A stretch of 64,000 bases of DNA from the NCBI GenBank assembly GCA_030248065.1, contig JASAMV010009053.1, positions 1 to 64,000 of the forward strand. Direction: 5' to 3'. The notes under the pieces were generated by a model, which had not been told where the DNA came from, ran no database searches, and saw nothing but the letters and a program-made list of their open reading frames with translations. Each line of letters opens with the position of its first letter. Within the stretch, counting starts at the first letter, position 1. Below, in pieces: positions 13,301 to 23,206 of this stretch. The position numbers and the translations under genes are program-made. Origin of the DNA: Rhynchonema sp. JSB1_4. Taxonomy: Eukaryota > Nematoda > Chromadorea > Monhysterida > Xyalidae.

Positions 13301-14224
13301 GTGCAATCGTCGCCCGAGACAACGACAATGTCGAGGGACGTGTCTGCAAACACAATGTACGTGATGTGTACGTAACGAAATTTGCGGAAAAACATTGTTC
13401 TTAAATAAATGTCACAACGGCGGGTGTTAATTATAAAATGCCCACCACTAACCACCACTCAATTCAAGTGTTTCGTGCGCCGGGCCGTCGGCGTCCCGTC
13501 CCACGCCGTACACGACGGAACCCGGTGAGCCGGAAGTTGCTGATGTACCTTAAGAAAAATTGGTCACCCATTATTAGGCTTCAATGGTCGCAACCGGCCA
13601 GCCGGGGCTGCAATCTTCGGAACCTTGGTTCGGGACGGGCCAGAAATCTGGAGGGAATGCGATTGCGTACCCGAGGGGGTTCCCCCACCCCAGGAACTAC
13701 AATGTCCACTATGCATTACTCCATGAACAAATGGGAAAAGGAACGGTGAAACATACCGGGCGATCCGTTCACACCCAACTCCTCAACTTTCACTTTCACA
13801 GGCGGATCTGCTGCCGCACTCAAGGCACCTGCAATGCTTCATTAATCAATGTGGTTTATCAGGCTGTATTTCTCAACAGACCCCTTTTAGGGGGCCCGTA
13901 TTTTTTTGGGGGCTCTATTTTTTGGGGACCGGGACTCTATTTTTTGGGGAACTGTACTTTTTTTGGGGAGGGCTCAATTTTTTTGCGGGGGATCTATTTC
14001 TTGGGGGGCCGTATTTTTTTGGGGGGCCGTTGCGTACCGCATTCCCTAAAATAGAACCCCCCAAAAAAAGAGCCCCCCAAAAATACAGCCCCCCTAAAAG
14101 GGGTCAGTGAAAAAGTACAGCCCCCCTTGTATTTTACGTTTAAATGCCCAAATGCATCATTACCAAAAATCAAACAATAAAACAAAAAATACCGTGCAAA
14201 CATACCGTTCTGGTGTTTCTCCAT
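10328..14224 (-). CDS. Unrecognised multi-exon protein carried by the 6-kb element
   Basis: A plausible first exon is 14,224-14,206 (MEKHQN), joined in phase to 13,828-13,757 (Ala/Pro/Val-rich) and 13,696-13,624. The middle (13.4-12.0 kb) is a series of basic, Pro/Arg/Lys-rich exons, several visibly duplicated, for example TPKRAATTVGGDKPPRKARR and TPERAATIVAGAETRKPRRK. The C-terminal exons are about 11,648-11,382, 11,268-11,058, 10,944-10,842, 10,757-10,618 and 10,526-10,328 (TAG stop). They give a folded-looking end with CATCKKPILPHEH, FVHFDHACLFKR and HEVGQPWVIINRSTGQYIRE. A CxxC plus HxxHxxC pattern could bind zinc. The basic disordered middle suggests a nucleic-acid-binding protein, but I do not recognise the family. 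Some splice choices are alternatives. Confidence 0.5.
10985..11055. repeat. Dispersed repeat terminus (CCCCTTTTAG family)
   Basis: CAGCCCCTCTAAAAGGGG followed by TGACTGAAAAAGCGCAGCCC closely matches 14,080-14,145. It sits in an intron of the element's minus-strand gene. It produces the false continuation of an otherwise plausible exon end. Confidence 0.65.
12230..12600. repeat. Tandem exon duplication inside the unknown gene
   Basis: The segments around 12,288-12,360 and 12,518-12,600 are near copies. Both run from a CTGCAACGCTTTT stretch through CCATTTTCATA and ATATGTTACGTTAATTCACG to CTACAATAAACTA. On the minus strand each encodes a similar Arg/Lys-rich exon (RRKALQVENEEQ and RKKALQVVRQNS). 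This is a roughly 230-bp tandem duplication that carries an exon and its intron border. Confidence 0.7.
13876..14110. repeat. G/T-rich inverted-repeat element
   Basis: Starts AGACCCCTTTTAGGGGG and ends with the approximate reverse complement CCCCCTAAAAGGGGTCAG. The inside is monotonous (TTTTTTGGGGG and its complement). It lies in an intron of the element's unknown gene and shares its terminus with the copy at 10,985-11,055. Probably a small foldback or MITE-like insertion nested in the larger element. Confidence 0.6.
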
Positions 14225-14390
14225 TATTGCCCTGTTCCAATTTCAGTTTCGGATTCAGTCTCGAATGCTTTCGACAGGCTATACTGAAGCAAAATGCGTC
14301 ACGTTAATGTTGCTTTTTCTCTTTCTAATGAAATTCTTTGCACTTGCACTTGGCCTAAACAAACAAACAAACATTTAAACTGGGTTGAAT

Positions 14391-15041
14391 TCAGTTGTTC
14401 AGCAATATCGGTCCGAAGTATTCGTAGTGGGCCAGGTCCGGTAGTCGAATTATGATGATTTGCAGAAACGGCGCTCCGACAGCCTAAAAACACAGGTTAC
14501 GCATGTACAGCACCAACAAACATACATTACACTAAAATTACTTACATAAATTTAATTAACAAACTTAACTGACAAAACAATGTACATCAACCCGTAAGCA
14601 AAATGAACAACAGTAAAACACCTGCAGTATGCGCAGAACAATAATGTACCCGCCCAGAGCGAATACGTGAGTCAAATTAACGACAGGGACAATATTGGGG
14701 GGCTCGGGAGGATCGGGAGGTGGTTGATCCATCAGAGAGTTTTTTACTTTACAAATGCAGTAGAGAAGTATGATAAAGTGGTTCTTCTGTTTCGGTGATT
14801 CGTACAAAATGACACAAAGGGGATAACTGCAAGGACGCAAATCAAAACTGGTGCCACATACAGAAATTGCACAATTGCTGCTAAATACTCGTTAATCATT
14901 GCCCTGAATGCGTGCCCAAAATTTGTCCTCAACGGCCCCACATAAAAAGTAACGACCATGCAAGAACTGCAAGCAACCACACCAATCAAACATCCCGCTC
15001 TGACGCGCCAAAAGAGACACCACAGCACCTGCACGGAAACA
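14391..15041 (-). CDS. Hydrophobic protein frame within the 6-kb element
   Basis: Minus-strand exons join as about 15,041-14,889, 14,826-14,622 and 14,483-14,391 (TGA stop). The last join (LRIL-Q then AVGAPFLQ) is in phase with good splice sites. The frame is strongly hydrophobic (a CLIGVVACSSCMVVTFYVG segment, a FIILLYCICK segment, then GGYIIVLRILQ) with a short Pro-rich linker (DQPPPDPPEPP). Two to four membrane segments are likely. If the 62-bp candidate intron after MIN is not removed, a further hydrophobic stretch (YLAAIVQFLYVAPVLICVLA) is included, but the frame then changes. Start codon and family are unknown. It may be a real gene carried by the element or a fragment. Confidence 0.3.
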
Positions 15042-15422
15042 AGCGCGGATATCATTCCTTTCTTTACCCGAAAGGTGGGTGGGTGGGTGCAACCACAACA
15101 ATAACTTATTGCCGGTAAATGTCACAGACCACATACATATCACATGCATACGTACCGTCATGTTCAATTACTGGTCTCATTACCTGCAACAACGCGCACC
15201 ATAGGCGCACTGTAAATCATAAAACCTGCGTCAGATTGTGTCGTTATGAAAACGTTAAACAAATAAAATTCCATACGAGAAAACAAGCCACACGGTTACG
15301 CAGTGCTCCCAAATTATTCAAATTTCCCGCCTTCGAACAAAATCGGCCTGATCTACAAAATCGGCCTAATCTACCAAAGAAATTCTACCAAATTATTCAA
15401 ATTTGCCACACACCCTGTACCT

Positions 15423-15470
15423 TCGACCACATCGACCAAATCTTCTAATCTACCAAAGAAATTAATGGCC
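15423..15470 (-). repeat. Right terminal inverted repeat of the 6-kb element
   Basis: The reverse complement begins GGCCATTAATTTC and matches 9,507-9,554 at 46 of 48 positions. CCAGAGC follows at 15,471-15,477. Confidence 0.85.
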
Positions 15471-15477
15471 CCAGAGC

Positions 15478-16804
15478 GGTTTATGCATAACCAGAAGAAA
15501 ATTAAGAAGTACAGTACGTGTTAATGCTCGCAACTGATTAGGATTTTATGATGATGGGCCTCGGGCTGGCTACAGTAACCAAATTTTGCTGAGTCATGGC
15601 GGTACCTGCCTCATTTTTTGACTTCCGTAATGATGTGACGAAAAATAACCCATTAAAATAAAATGACGGCTTTTTCTCAATCCTGGTCAAGTGGCGGGCG
15701 CAAGAAATCACCACGAAAGAACGAAGTGTAAGGTGTACAGTTTTGGTAAGAATCATAGTTTCAAATCAAAGTGATAGAACGACTGCTTTGTACTTTTGAT
15801 GAATTGAAGCGCTCATATTTCGAAGTATCTCGCGAACGTGGGTTGGCGTTGCCTGATGGGTGATGGCTCTTCTGTGGCGTACCGTTGTAACCTACGTCAT
15901 AGCCGGCCCACAGTCGGCTTACAGGCTAAAGATAATCCCAAGCCTGACTTAGGGAGCACTTTCTCGCTGCTAATTGTATTTCTCATAGTTATTAGTGCAA
16001 GCGTCAGGATATCATTTGGCTTGGAGGTAGCTGAAATTACTCACACAATGCTGCATAGTGAGATTTCAGGCACGACTGTATCATGAATGAGCCTCTCATC
16101 CCAGGTGGAAACCTGATGAGTTATTCTGCTAATACCTGTGTGCCTACAGAGCACACGCCATCCCATCATCTGATCTAAGTTCAGTCATACATGTATGTAC
16201 ATCATAACTGGGTGTAGTGAACATCGACCTCATCCCAAGGTCGGTCTCGCACTTTCATAATATCGATAACTCAGTTCGGCGTGGACGCTGGTCGCCGTTG
16301 TCTAATCGTGCGCATGCAACCAGGCCGGGTGATGTTACAAGTTGCACGTATGGTTTAATTTACAAATCACGGTTGTCTCAATCCGAAGTCTGACACATAC
16401 AAAGATCGTCACAAGACCGGGGTTGATGCTCATTGCGGGCTTGTCTGGTGTTTCTCAGACTAATAACTTCGCTGCTAATGAGCCTGCATTTCTGTGTGTC
16501 TCTACTCCCCATTTTATCTCATCGGAGAAACTGAATAGTTCCGATAATGAGCTAACGGCGCCGTGAAATCCTACCGCACACTGAATGGGTTACTGCATTA
16601 GGGCACGTGATTCGTTGCAAAATCGTGTTATCTAATTGGACAAGCCTTACATGTCCACTGGAGGATAAAGTGCAGCTATGGCATCAGCAAGCATCACAAG
16701 TTACATAGTTTTTGTTGGTTTGTTGTCGTCGTACATAATTGGGTCTAGTCCCTCTGAATCATACATGTCAGTAAACAGCCGGAAGTCACAAGAGCTACTC
16801 TGTC
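15478..16804. other. Intergenic, no gene seen
   Basis: No coding region that I can support. Contains an imperfect hairpin around 16,096-16,122 (CTCATCCCAGGT, GGAA loop, ACCTGATGAG) and another around 16,518-16,552. Neither matches an RNA family that I can name. Confidence 0.4.
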
Positions 16805-17286
16805 CAGGGTTGGGCAAAAAAAACGACGGCTTTTTTTTCTTTTAAAAAACGACGTTTTTTTAAAAAAGAGTCGTTTTTCGTTTTTTTTAAATCCTGAATT
16901 TCCTTGATTTTCCCTGATTTTTTCAGGGAAGGTACCCAGATTTTCAAGGACAATCAATTTTTTGTCCCATTTTTTCAAACCATTTTCGACCAATTTTTAC
17001 TTTGTCGAGATACGTCGATATGCGGAGTTTTACTTTCAGTGATGACCCCGGCCAAAGTTGGTCCCATGATGCGGGTCTGATATGGGATCTTAACAACTCG
17101 CTAGAAAAGGGTTGAAACCAGTTTATTTTGCCTCAGAACACATAGAATTACTTCATTTAACCACGTTTTCTTCCCAACATGGGCGTTTTCCAACTCTGTT
17201 GGGGCATGTTTCGGTCATCTGGGCGTTTTTAAAGAAAACGTTTTAAAAAAACCAATTTTTGAAAAAAACGTTTTTGCCCAACCCTG
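16805..17286. mobile_element. Non-autonomous hAT-type element with 8-bp TSD
   Basis: Ends are CAGGGTTGGGCAAAAA and its reverse complement TTTTTGCCCAACCCTG. It is flanked on both sides by ACTCTGTC (16,797-16,804 and 17,287-17,294), a perfect 8-bp duplication. The interior is poly-A/T with CGTTTT motifs and has no transposase frame. Length 482 bp. TIR style and TSD length fit the hAT superfamily. Confidence 0.85.
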
Positions 17287-17768
17287 ACTCTGTCATGTAT
17301 TGCACATTTAGAGGACATCTCCTAGTTAGGTCTGACGCCAGTCACAAAAGTTCGCAATTCACATCGGACGGAATGCAAAATAAGAGAGCTGTTGTTGTTT
17401 TGCATCTTTCCTTCCGGATTACAAAGACAACATATCCTTCGGGGTTCCGGTGGTTATAACACATCCGCATAGTTTTGATCGTATGTCGCCAAACCTATAC
17501 ATATGCACATAAACAAATGCCCGGACATCTTAAGTTGAGCAAAATTGCCATCTGACATGTCCCACCCATGTCAGTGGAATTGCGCCTGTTGTTATTATTG
17601 ATGGGACGCACGCTTCTACTTTAAATAACTATTGAAAATGTGACCTCATCTCTGTGTGCTAAAGTTGACTGAATTGACTACACTTTTGGTCACGCTGTGA
17701 TTGACTGCAGCTTCGTAGGTTTGAACTGTTTAAAATTGATCAACTGGTACGACGGATCTTTTCAGACC

Positions 17769-19480
17769 ATGGATTCCGATTTTATGCACTCCAAGACTGG
17801 CTTGTTCGACAATATCTCTTCAATGAATTCCATTCATAATCAATCAATAGCCACTGATCAGTTCGCTCTATCATTCGAATCAATCAATCGGTTCGGTCTT
17901 GTCACGCCCATGGCCATAATTGCATGTTTCACCAATCTGAGCAATATATTCGTGTACACACAAGCCGAGATGGTCAAATCGGTGCTAAATTGGTTCATAA
18001 TCGCGTTGTCGTTTGTTGATCTGCTTGCGTCGATAGCTATCATTCAGTCGTTCGTCTTGCCAATCGCGATCGAATCAATGCCCCTGCCCGGAGTCAGGTA
18101 ATTGATTTTTTAGTGATTAGTTGATTCATTGTCTGAATTATCGATTGACCTGTTTATTTCAGCGCATTTCGTGTCCTTCTATCCAGTGCGAATCTGTGTG
18201 CCTCACTGTTCACTGCATTGATATTTCTGACGCGATTCCAAGTCGTCTGTGAGCCGTTCAAACCGCATCGACTCGCTACACCGTCGGGACAATTGGGATC
18301 CATTGTCGCTGCGATGGTAAGCGACTGACCAATCCGATTCAATTGTGATTCTAATCAGCAGCCTATCAATTGGGTTTTAGATAACGTCATTGGTGCTCTG
18401 CACACCACACATGTTCGAATCTGTGCTGATCGATGATGATCAATCCAATCAACGGATTCCAATATTATCAACCAATAACGTTCAGCTGAATTCAACTATA
18501 TTGAACGGCTACAAGCTGTGCGTCCACATTCTAATTGAATTTACGCTGCCGTGCGTTATTCTGGTGACCACATATTTCAAGATCAGAGCCGAACTGAAGC
18601 GAAGCTCTCGATTTCGATATGATTGTATTGTGAGGGAACACTTTACGCAGGTGGGTACATTCAAGTTGCAGGGCATCCTTTTTATGGTTAACCTTTGACA
18701 ATAGCGAGACCATCTTTGCAGCGAATGTTTTGGTCCCCAATGGGCTGTTAACGTCACTCTATGTAATGGTGAATGTACTTTGTTGGCCAAGAACGCCACG
18801 GCGCTACAAGGACAGTAACTGTTAATGATATTCGCAATTGGATTGAGAATACTGTACGTGCCAGTCGCATTCTCAAACTTCAGATGTTTGCCGTCGGCAG
18901 CACAATGGGCGCGATTGAGATCAAGGCGCGCATGATCGCTAGTCAACGCAGGATTTCGTTGGTTGCAAGCACGCCAAGTGGCAAGGAATTGTGCTCATGG
19001 CGCAATAGGTAAATAGTGAAATGATTAAAAATCTGAAAACATCGAAATACTGATGCCTTGCATGCACATATAAATTACTTCAGATACGTCGAAAATCGCC
19101 GAGCTGATCGGGACCGTCGAATTATAATGACGTTGCGTGTTCTGGTCGTGCTGTTCATAACCACGCGACTACCTGACACAATCTGGTCCATGATTAAAAC
19201 TTTTATCCACTCCACCCAATGGTGTAGTATTTTCGGTGAAATAGCTCTATTTTTTAATGTTTCAAGCCATGCGCTCAACATTGTGGCCTATTCGATTTAC
19301 AGTGACCGATATCGCGCGGTACTGTGCAGAATATTTTGTATACCCGTCCCAACTTTACCAGAAGCTTTTTCATCCGGCTACATGGTGAATGTCAGGAGTT
19401 ATTTGTCGAAGACCTTGTCGCGATCATCCGTGTTTGTAAATACGTTTAAGCATCATCAAACAACTCCAACGCCCGTTTGA
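17769..19480 (+). CDS. Divergent rhodopsin-type (class A-like) GPCR
   Basis: Five exons with consistent phase: 17,769-18,097, 18,163-18,316, 18,381-18,650, 18,884-19,008 and 19,084-19,480, giving 424 residues. Seven membrane segments are visible: FGLVTPMAIIACFTN (TM1), NWFIIALSFVDLLASIAII (TM2), NLCASLFTALIFLTRFQVVC (TM3), LGSIVAAMITSLVL (TM4), HILIEFTLPCVILVTTYF (TM5), LRVLVVLFITTRLPDTIW (TM6) and EIALFFNVSSHALNIVAYSI (TM7). The N-terminus carries NxS/T glycosylation sites. The DRY site at the end of TM3 reads TRF, and the NPxxY site reads NIVAY. The overall pattern (RLPD in TM6, SSHALNIVAYSIYSDRYR after TM7) resembles invertebrate peptide or orphan receptors of the FMRFamide-receptor type. 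The ligand is unknown. The ATG chosen is the first in frame that leaves an extracellular N-terminus. Confidence 0.75.
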
Positions 19481-19551
19481 ATTTTATTTTGATTATGTGG
19501 TTCTTTGTGCAATGTTTATAGTCGTGCGTTATGTACATAATCTGCATTTAA

Positions 19552-19561
19552 AATAAATAAA
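19552..19561 (+). terminator. Polyadenylation signal of the GPCR gene
   Basis: Overlapping AATAAATAAA about 72 bp after the TGA stop of the receptor gene, correctly oriented for its 3' end. Confidence 0.6.
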
Positions 19562-20217
19562 ATTGAATCCAAACGAAAGTCGTTAAAAACGCAATAAACT
19601 CTAAACTGCGTCTGGTTTTTCGTCAGAGAAACCACACACAAACGGTTTGCACACAATTTTTTTCGACAAAAAGTCACGTTCAAAACAATTATTGTAGCCG
19701 CCAGTGATGATCGCACAATTTCGCAGCTCTTGGGCCACAGTTGCTGAACATTCTCTTATCACATTCGTTCTGCCGAGCGAACACATATCGTTTCCAGGCG
19801 CGTTTCACAGCAGACATCCTTTTGAATTGAAATAAAGAATAAAATCAGTGAAAAGAAAAAAACGCATTTTTGTAAAACTTCAAATTCGGATCGAACCTGA
19901 ACCTAAGCACGTGTTCCGGCTGGACCGTTCGTGGCAAATAGACTGGTTCGTACATTAGTTGATGGCCTATCACACAGGGGTGGGGCGAGGTCTTGGACCT
20001 AAAAGTGGGCACGCCCTTTAGATTTGTGAAGCACCACGGGCACATAACATGTCCAACGTACTGCTGGGCTTGGTTAAACAGCGTACTCTACCCTGACCTC
20101 GCAGCCGTAAGGTTGCTCCCCGTCTACTGGCCTTTATCACGCAAAGCTGGCTGTGTTAGCTTACAGCTGATCTTGTTCGTCGTGGGTGTTGAACCCAGTG
20201 TAACCTACACCTGGTGA

Positions 20218-22062
20218 TTAGTATTCAAAATACAACCCATATTCACGCACCCCTCCTGTGACCGATTTTCCCTTGAAACATTAGCTTGCTCAGCCAATAT
20301 TCCCGTCACCCAAGCGTCCTCCAGCGGGACTACCTTTGATTTTGGCACAGCGGCCAGCAATTTGTGCAAGGCCACCGAACTGTACAGATACGCGGGACCG
20401 GCGCAGTATTTGGGATACGTCATGTCAGGCCAATCCGAGCGGGAAACGCGGCTGTGGAGTAGAAATAAGCAGTTTTTGAACAGTATGATCTAGAATATTC
20501 GATTTAGTAGTTCATTTGCCTCAAAGCGTGAACAATATCAAACTTGGTGATCGGATCGGATCACGGGACCTTTTGTTTTTGTTCTCAGAAAGGCTGTGGT
20601 GGTCGATGGGATCAGTAACCTTGGATTATCTTAAAGTATGTAAGAAAAAATTCGCATGGCTGAGAAAAATCCGATTACCATGTTTGCTGCCTTTGTAGTC
20701 TCGGCAAAATGAAACTCGCTATTGGATAGCATGTCCCTATGCACACGATTTTGTGAAGACGAAGCTCTCACAGTCCAGATCTCCACTCAAAATTGTGCCC
20801 CATAATCTAAAAAAAACTTACAAAACGCCCTGCCTGTTGACCAGCGTGCCCGTAAAACAATGCCCGGATATCACATTGATTTTATTCTCAGCTGTCAATC
20901 GCTGTGCATAACTGAGTGATGGCAGAATGTTCGAATCGGCCTTGATAATCCAGGGAATACGAGCGGCGCAGAATTGTCGAACCCACAGATTAGCAGCCAG
21001 CCATTTCAAATGTAGGTTACGGTAGGACTCGATCAGATCGGTCAGCAGGATATCACCGCCTGATTGATGTTCTCTGGAAGCTTTCAAGGTTCCTAACTTG
21101 TCACATGGTTTTGTAATCAATACGTGTGGCACGCGGTAGAAGTCTGCGTTTCAAACTTTGATAACATCATGACTGGGGTGCTTTGTGGGCACGTGCAGAG
21201 CAGAGTGACGGTTTATTCTATACGCTACGGCTGGTCCTTGTGATGACGCACATTGAGCACACGGAGCAAAGACATTGTTTACGCCCGTAACAGCAGCTTG
21301 ACAGCAAAGTGATCCGAGCCAAACGTCAGAGACGAAATCATCGGATGCTCAAAGGGACTAAAGTCCCTATGAAACGTGAGGCTCTGCACTAGCCTGCTGT
21401 ATGCAATGTGGTTGTGGGCATACCGAGCGCAAGAGCGACGGCCCAAATAATACGTCAAATAATATGTGATAACGCACACTGCGCGTGAAGACAATTGATG
21501 AAAAATTTCGAAAGAATACCTGATGAAAGCGTGCCATTGTAGCACCGATAGAGCGGAAGCGTTCGATATGACGTACAGTACCGACGCGTTATGAGTGGCC
21601 AGCTCGGACTTCGAACCCCAAGTCACTCGAATGAGGTTGCGTAAACCAAGCTCATTCACTGTACTGTAATGCAAATAGGAATTTGGGCATGAACTTCACT
21701 CTGAACAAAAACAAATCCAGCCCAAACCTGAGTACAAGCACCAGAAGCGAGACCTTTCTTGGGTCACAAATCACGTTTGGGTCAGGCTGGATCACATAGC
21801 GATATTTGAGGGTCTGATTTCTGAACCCAACAGAGGTTCGATTAACCGGTAGTGTTTTAATGTACCACAAATGCCAAGGCAGTGAAGTGAAATTCTCAAT
21901 CAGATGTTTCAACTCAAGACTGGATAAAATCGGTTTGCTTGGTCTGAGCGTCCAGATAAATGGAGTTGCTATATAAAGGGCGAGACAAAGCAGTGAGAAC
22001 ACGTATGGACTGCGAAGTCGGAATTTAGGCCAGAAAATACCAATTTTGCTAATTTGGGACAT
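20218..22062 (-). CDS. Beta-1,3-galactosyltransferase-like protein (GT31), DDD motif altered
   Basis: Type II Golgi glycosyltransferase architecture. The ATG at 22,062 gives a short basic cytosolic tail, then a signal anchor (YVFSLLCLALYIATPFIW) and a stem. Exons run about 22,062-21,732, 21,665-21,532, 21,090-20,826 and 20,447-20,218. GT31 landmarks in order are LVLSTVNELGLRNLIRVTWG, GGDILLTDLIESYRNLHLKW, YPKYCAGPAYLYSS and VPLEDAWVTGILAEQANV. The family normally has K-x-DDD after the NL-LK block; here it is KADSN (PWIIKADSNIL), so two of three aspartates are lost. Family members add galactose, GlcNAc or GalNAc to acceptor glycans. This copy may be catalytically weak or inactive. C-terminal exons probably continue to 19.6-20.0 kb (frames containing GHQLMYEPVYLPRTV and ECSATVAQELRNCAI), but I could not fix the joins. 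Confidence 0.75.
20536..20562 (+). repeat. Copy of the GATCGGATCGG-family terminus
   Basis: ATCAAACTTGGTGATCGGAT followed by CGGATC in an intron of the GT31 gene, matching 8,548 and 26,369. Confidence 0.55.
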
Positions 22063-23206
22063 TTTATGAGATATTTGGTCTTTACATGTATTTCTTTGTG
22101 CGCTGATGTAGCATTTGCTTACGTCATTCTGTATTGATTGGTTACTCAACCAGTACTAATAAGCAGTTTTGACGGGTTGTGGGGGTGGAAGCATACAGAT
22201 GCGAATTACTGTGCTTGAATACACACCACCTTGTAATTATTTTTGGTTCTCGGGCTTCTGTGTCTGTGGATTTTTTCAACTTTAGGTGGGAGTTTTTGTG
22301 ACAAAAAGTGCTTGGATCCAGATTGAATATTGGCCACAAAGCTGAAGGACATTAAAATTTTTCTTCATTTCACATTTTGTTTTTCAGTAATAACAATAAA
22401 AGTAGTTATAATTGCAAATAATATTGCATCGCAAGCCAGGCATTCATAGCATCGTGAAACATCATAGCAGCACAATACACACACCGGCAATCATATACAC
22501 ATGCAACAAGAATGAACGATACACGTAGACAAACAAAAAAGAAAAGCACAATAAAATAAAAAAACTGCGAAGTTTATTACGCTTTGTTTGTTCGCACGGG
22601 TATTTGAACTCCAAAAACTGTACACCGGAATTTCGTATAAAATAGACAACGTTCAAGCAACATTGAAATGAATTTCGATACTATATTAGCGAAATGTGTT
22701 TCTTTGCTCAGAAACCACCGTTTTGTATCACAGACTTTGGTAGCCAGCGCGGTTTTGCAAAAAAGCACAAAATTAATATAAACAACACGGCAAATCGAAC
22801 TTTGGAATGAAACAAAACAGAAACATAAAAATAGCCTGAAAATATAGACTTTGAGACGCCTAGTTGACTTGTACAAAGCATTTTATGGGAAAATAATGAT
22901 AAAATAGTAAAAGCATTTTGAAACAAACAATGTTGAATTTAATGGTGTGTGTGTTCACCATCATTCGTATTGAATACCTAACTCAAAATTAAAGCATAAA
23001 GCTATTCATTTATGCTGTATTTCAATTTACTCTCAGTCAGCAGTTTGACAATTTTACAGAAACGGAAACGAAACGCACGCTTTCAGTGTGACACAGATAA
23101 TTTTCGCACCAGCAGTATCTTTGCAAGTGTATATCTCATTAAAATTTCAAATATTATACAAAATGTGATCGTTGAGCTCAATGTTTTTCTTAGCTTAAAG
23201 ATGCCA
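22063..23206. other. Intergenic spacer between two minus-strand genes
   Basis: AT-rich, with no coding exon that I can support. It holds the 3' flank of the ADAMTS gene and the promoter side of the GT31 gene. Confidence 0.4.

Larger units (their letters stand above)
9507..15470. mobile_element. ~6-kb DNA transposon candidate with TIRs and 7-bp TSD
   Basis: Both ends start GGCCATTAATTTCTTTGG read inward, and the first 48 bp match at 46 positions. Weaker similarity continues inward: a shared TACAGGGTGT lies at 9,622 and in reverse near 15,411, followed by GGTAGA motifs. The element is flanked directly by CCAGAGC on both sides (9,500-9,506 and 15,471-15,477), as expected of a target-site duplication. 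Length is 5,964 bp. It contains a multi-exon minus-strand gene (10.3-14.2 kb) and a hydrophobic minus-strand frame (14.4-15.0 kb). I recognise no transposase catalytic domain, so the superfamily is open. A TSD of 7-9 bp would suit P, MULE, Dada-like or hAT-related groups. Confidence 0.75.

Noticed and set aside
14744..15041. Resemblance of the hydrophobic frame to the CLCC1 chloride-channel-like membrane region
   Set aside because: The best-matching stretch falls partly in what is probably a 62-bp intron, and no upstream CLCC1-like exons are visible. The match may be compositional.
9713..15584. GGTTACTGTAGCC shared near both ends of the 6-kb element as a further TIR block
   Set aside because: It lies inside the left TIR but outside the right TIR, so it is not collinear. 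A 13-bp match is expected by chance in this much sequence.
16096..16122. Possible hammerhead ribozyme (contains CTGATGAG and GGAAACC)
   Set aside because: The conserved core elements are not in the right order or spacing. It is a simple hairpin with a GGAA loop.
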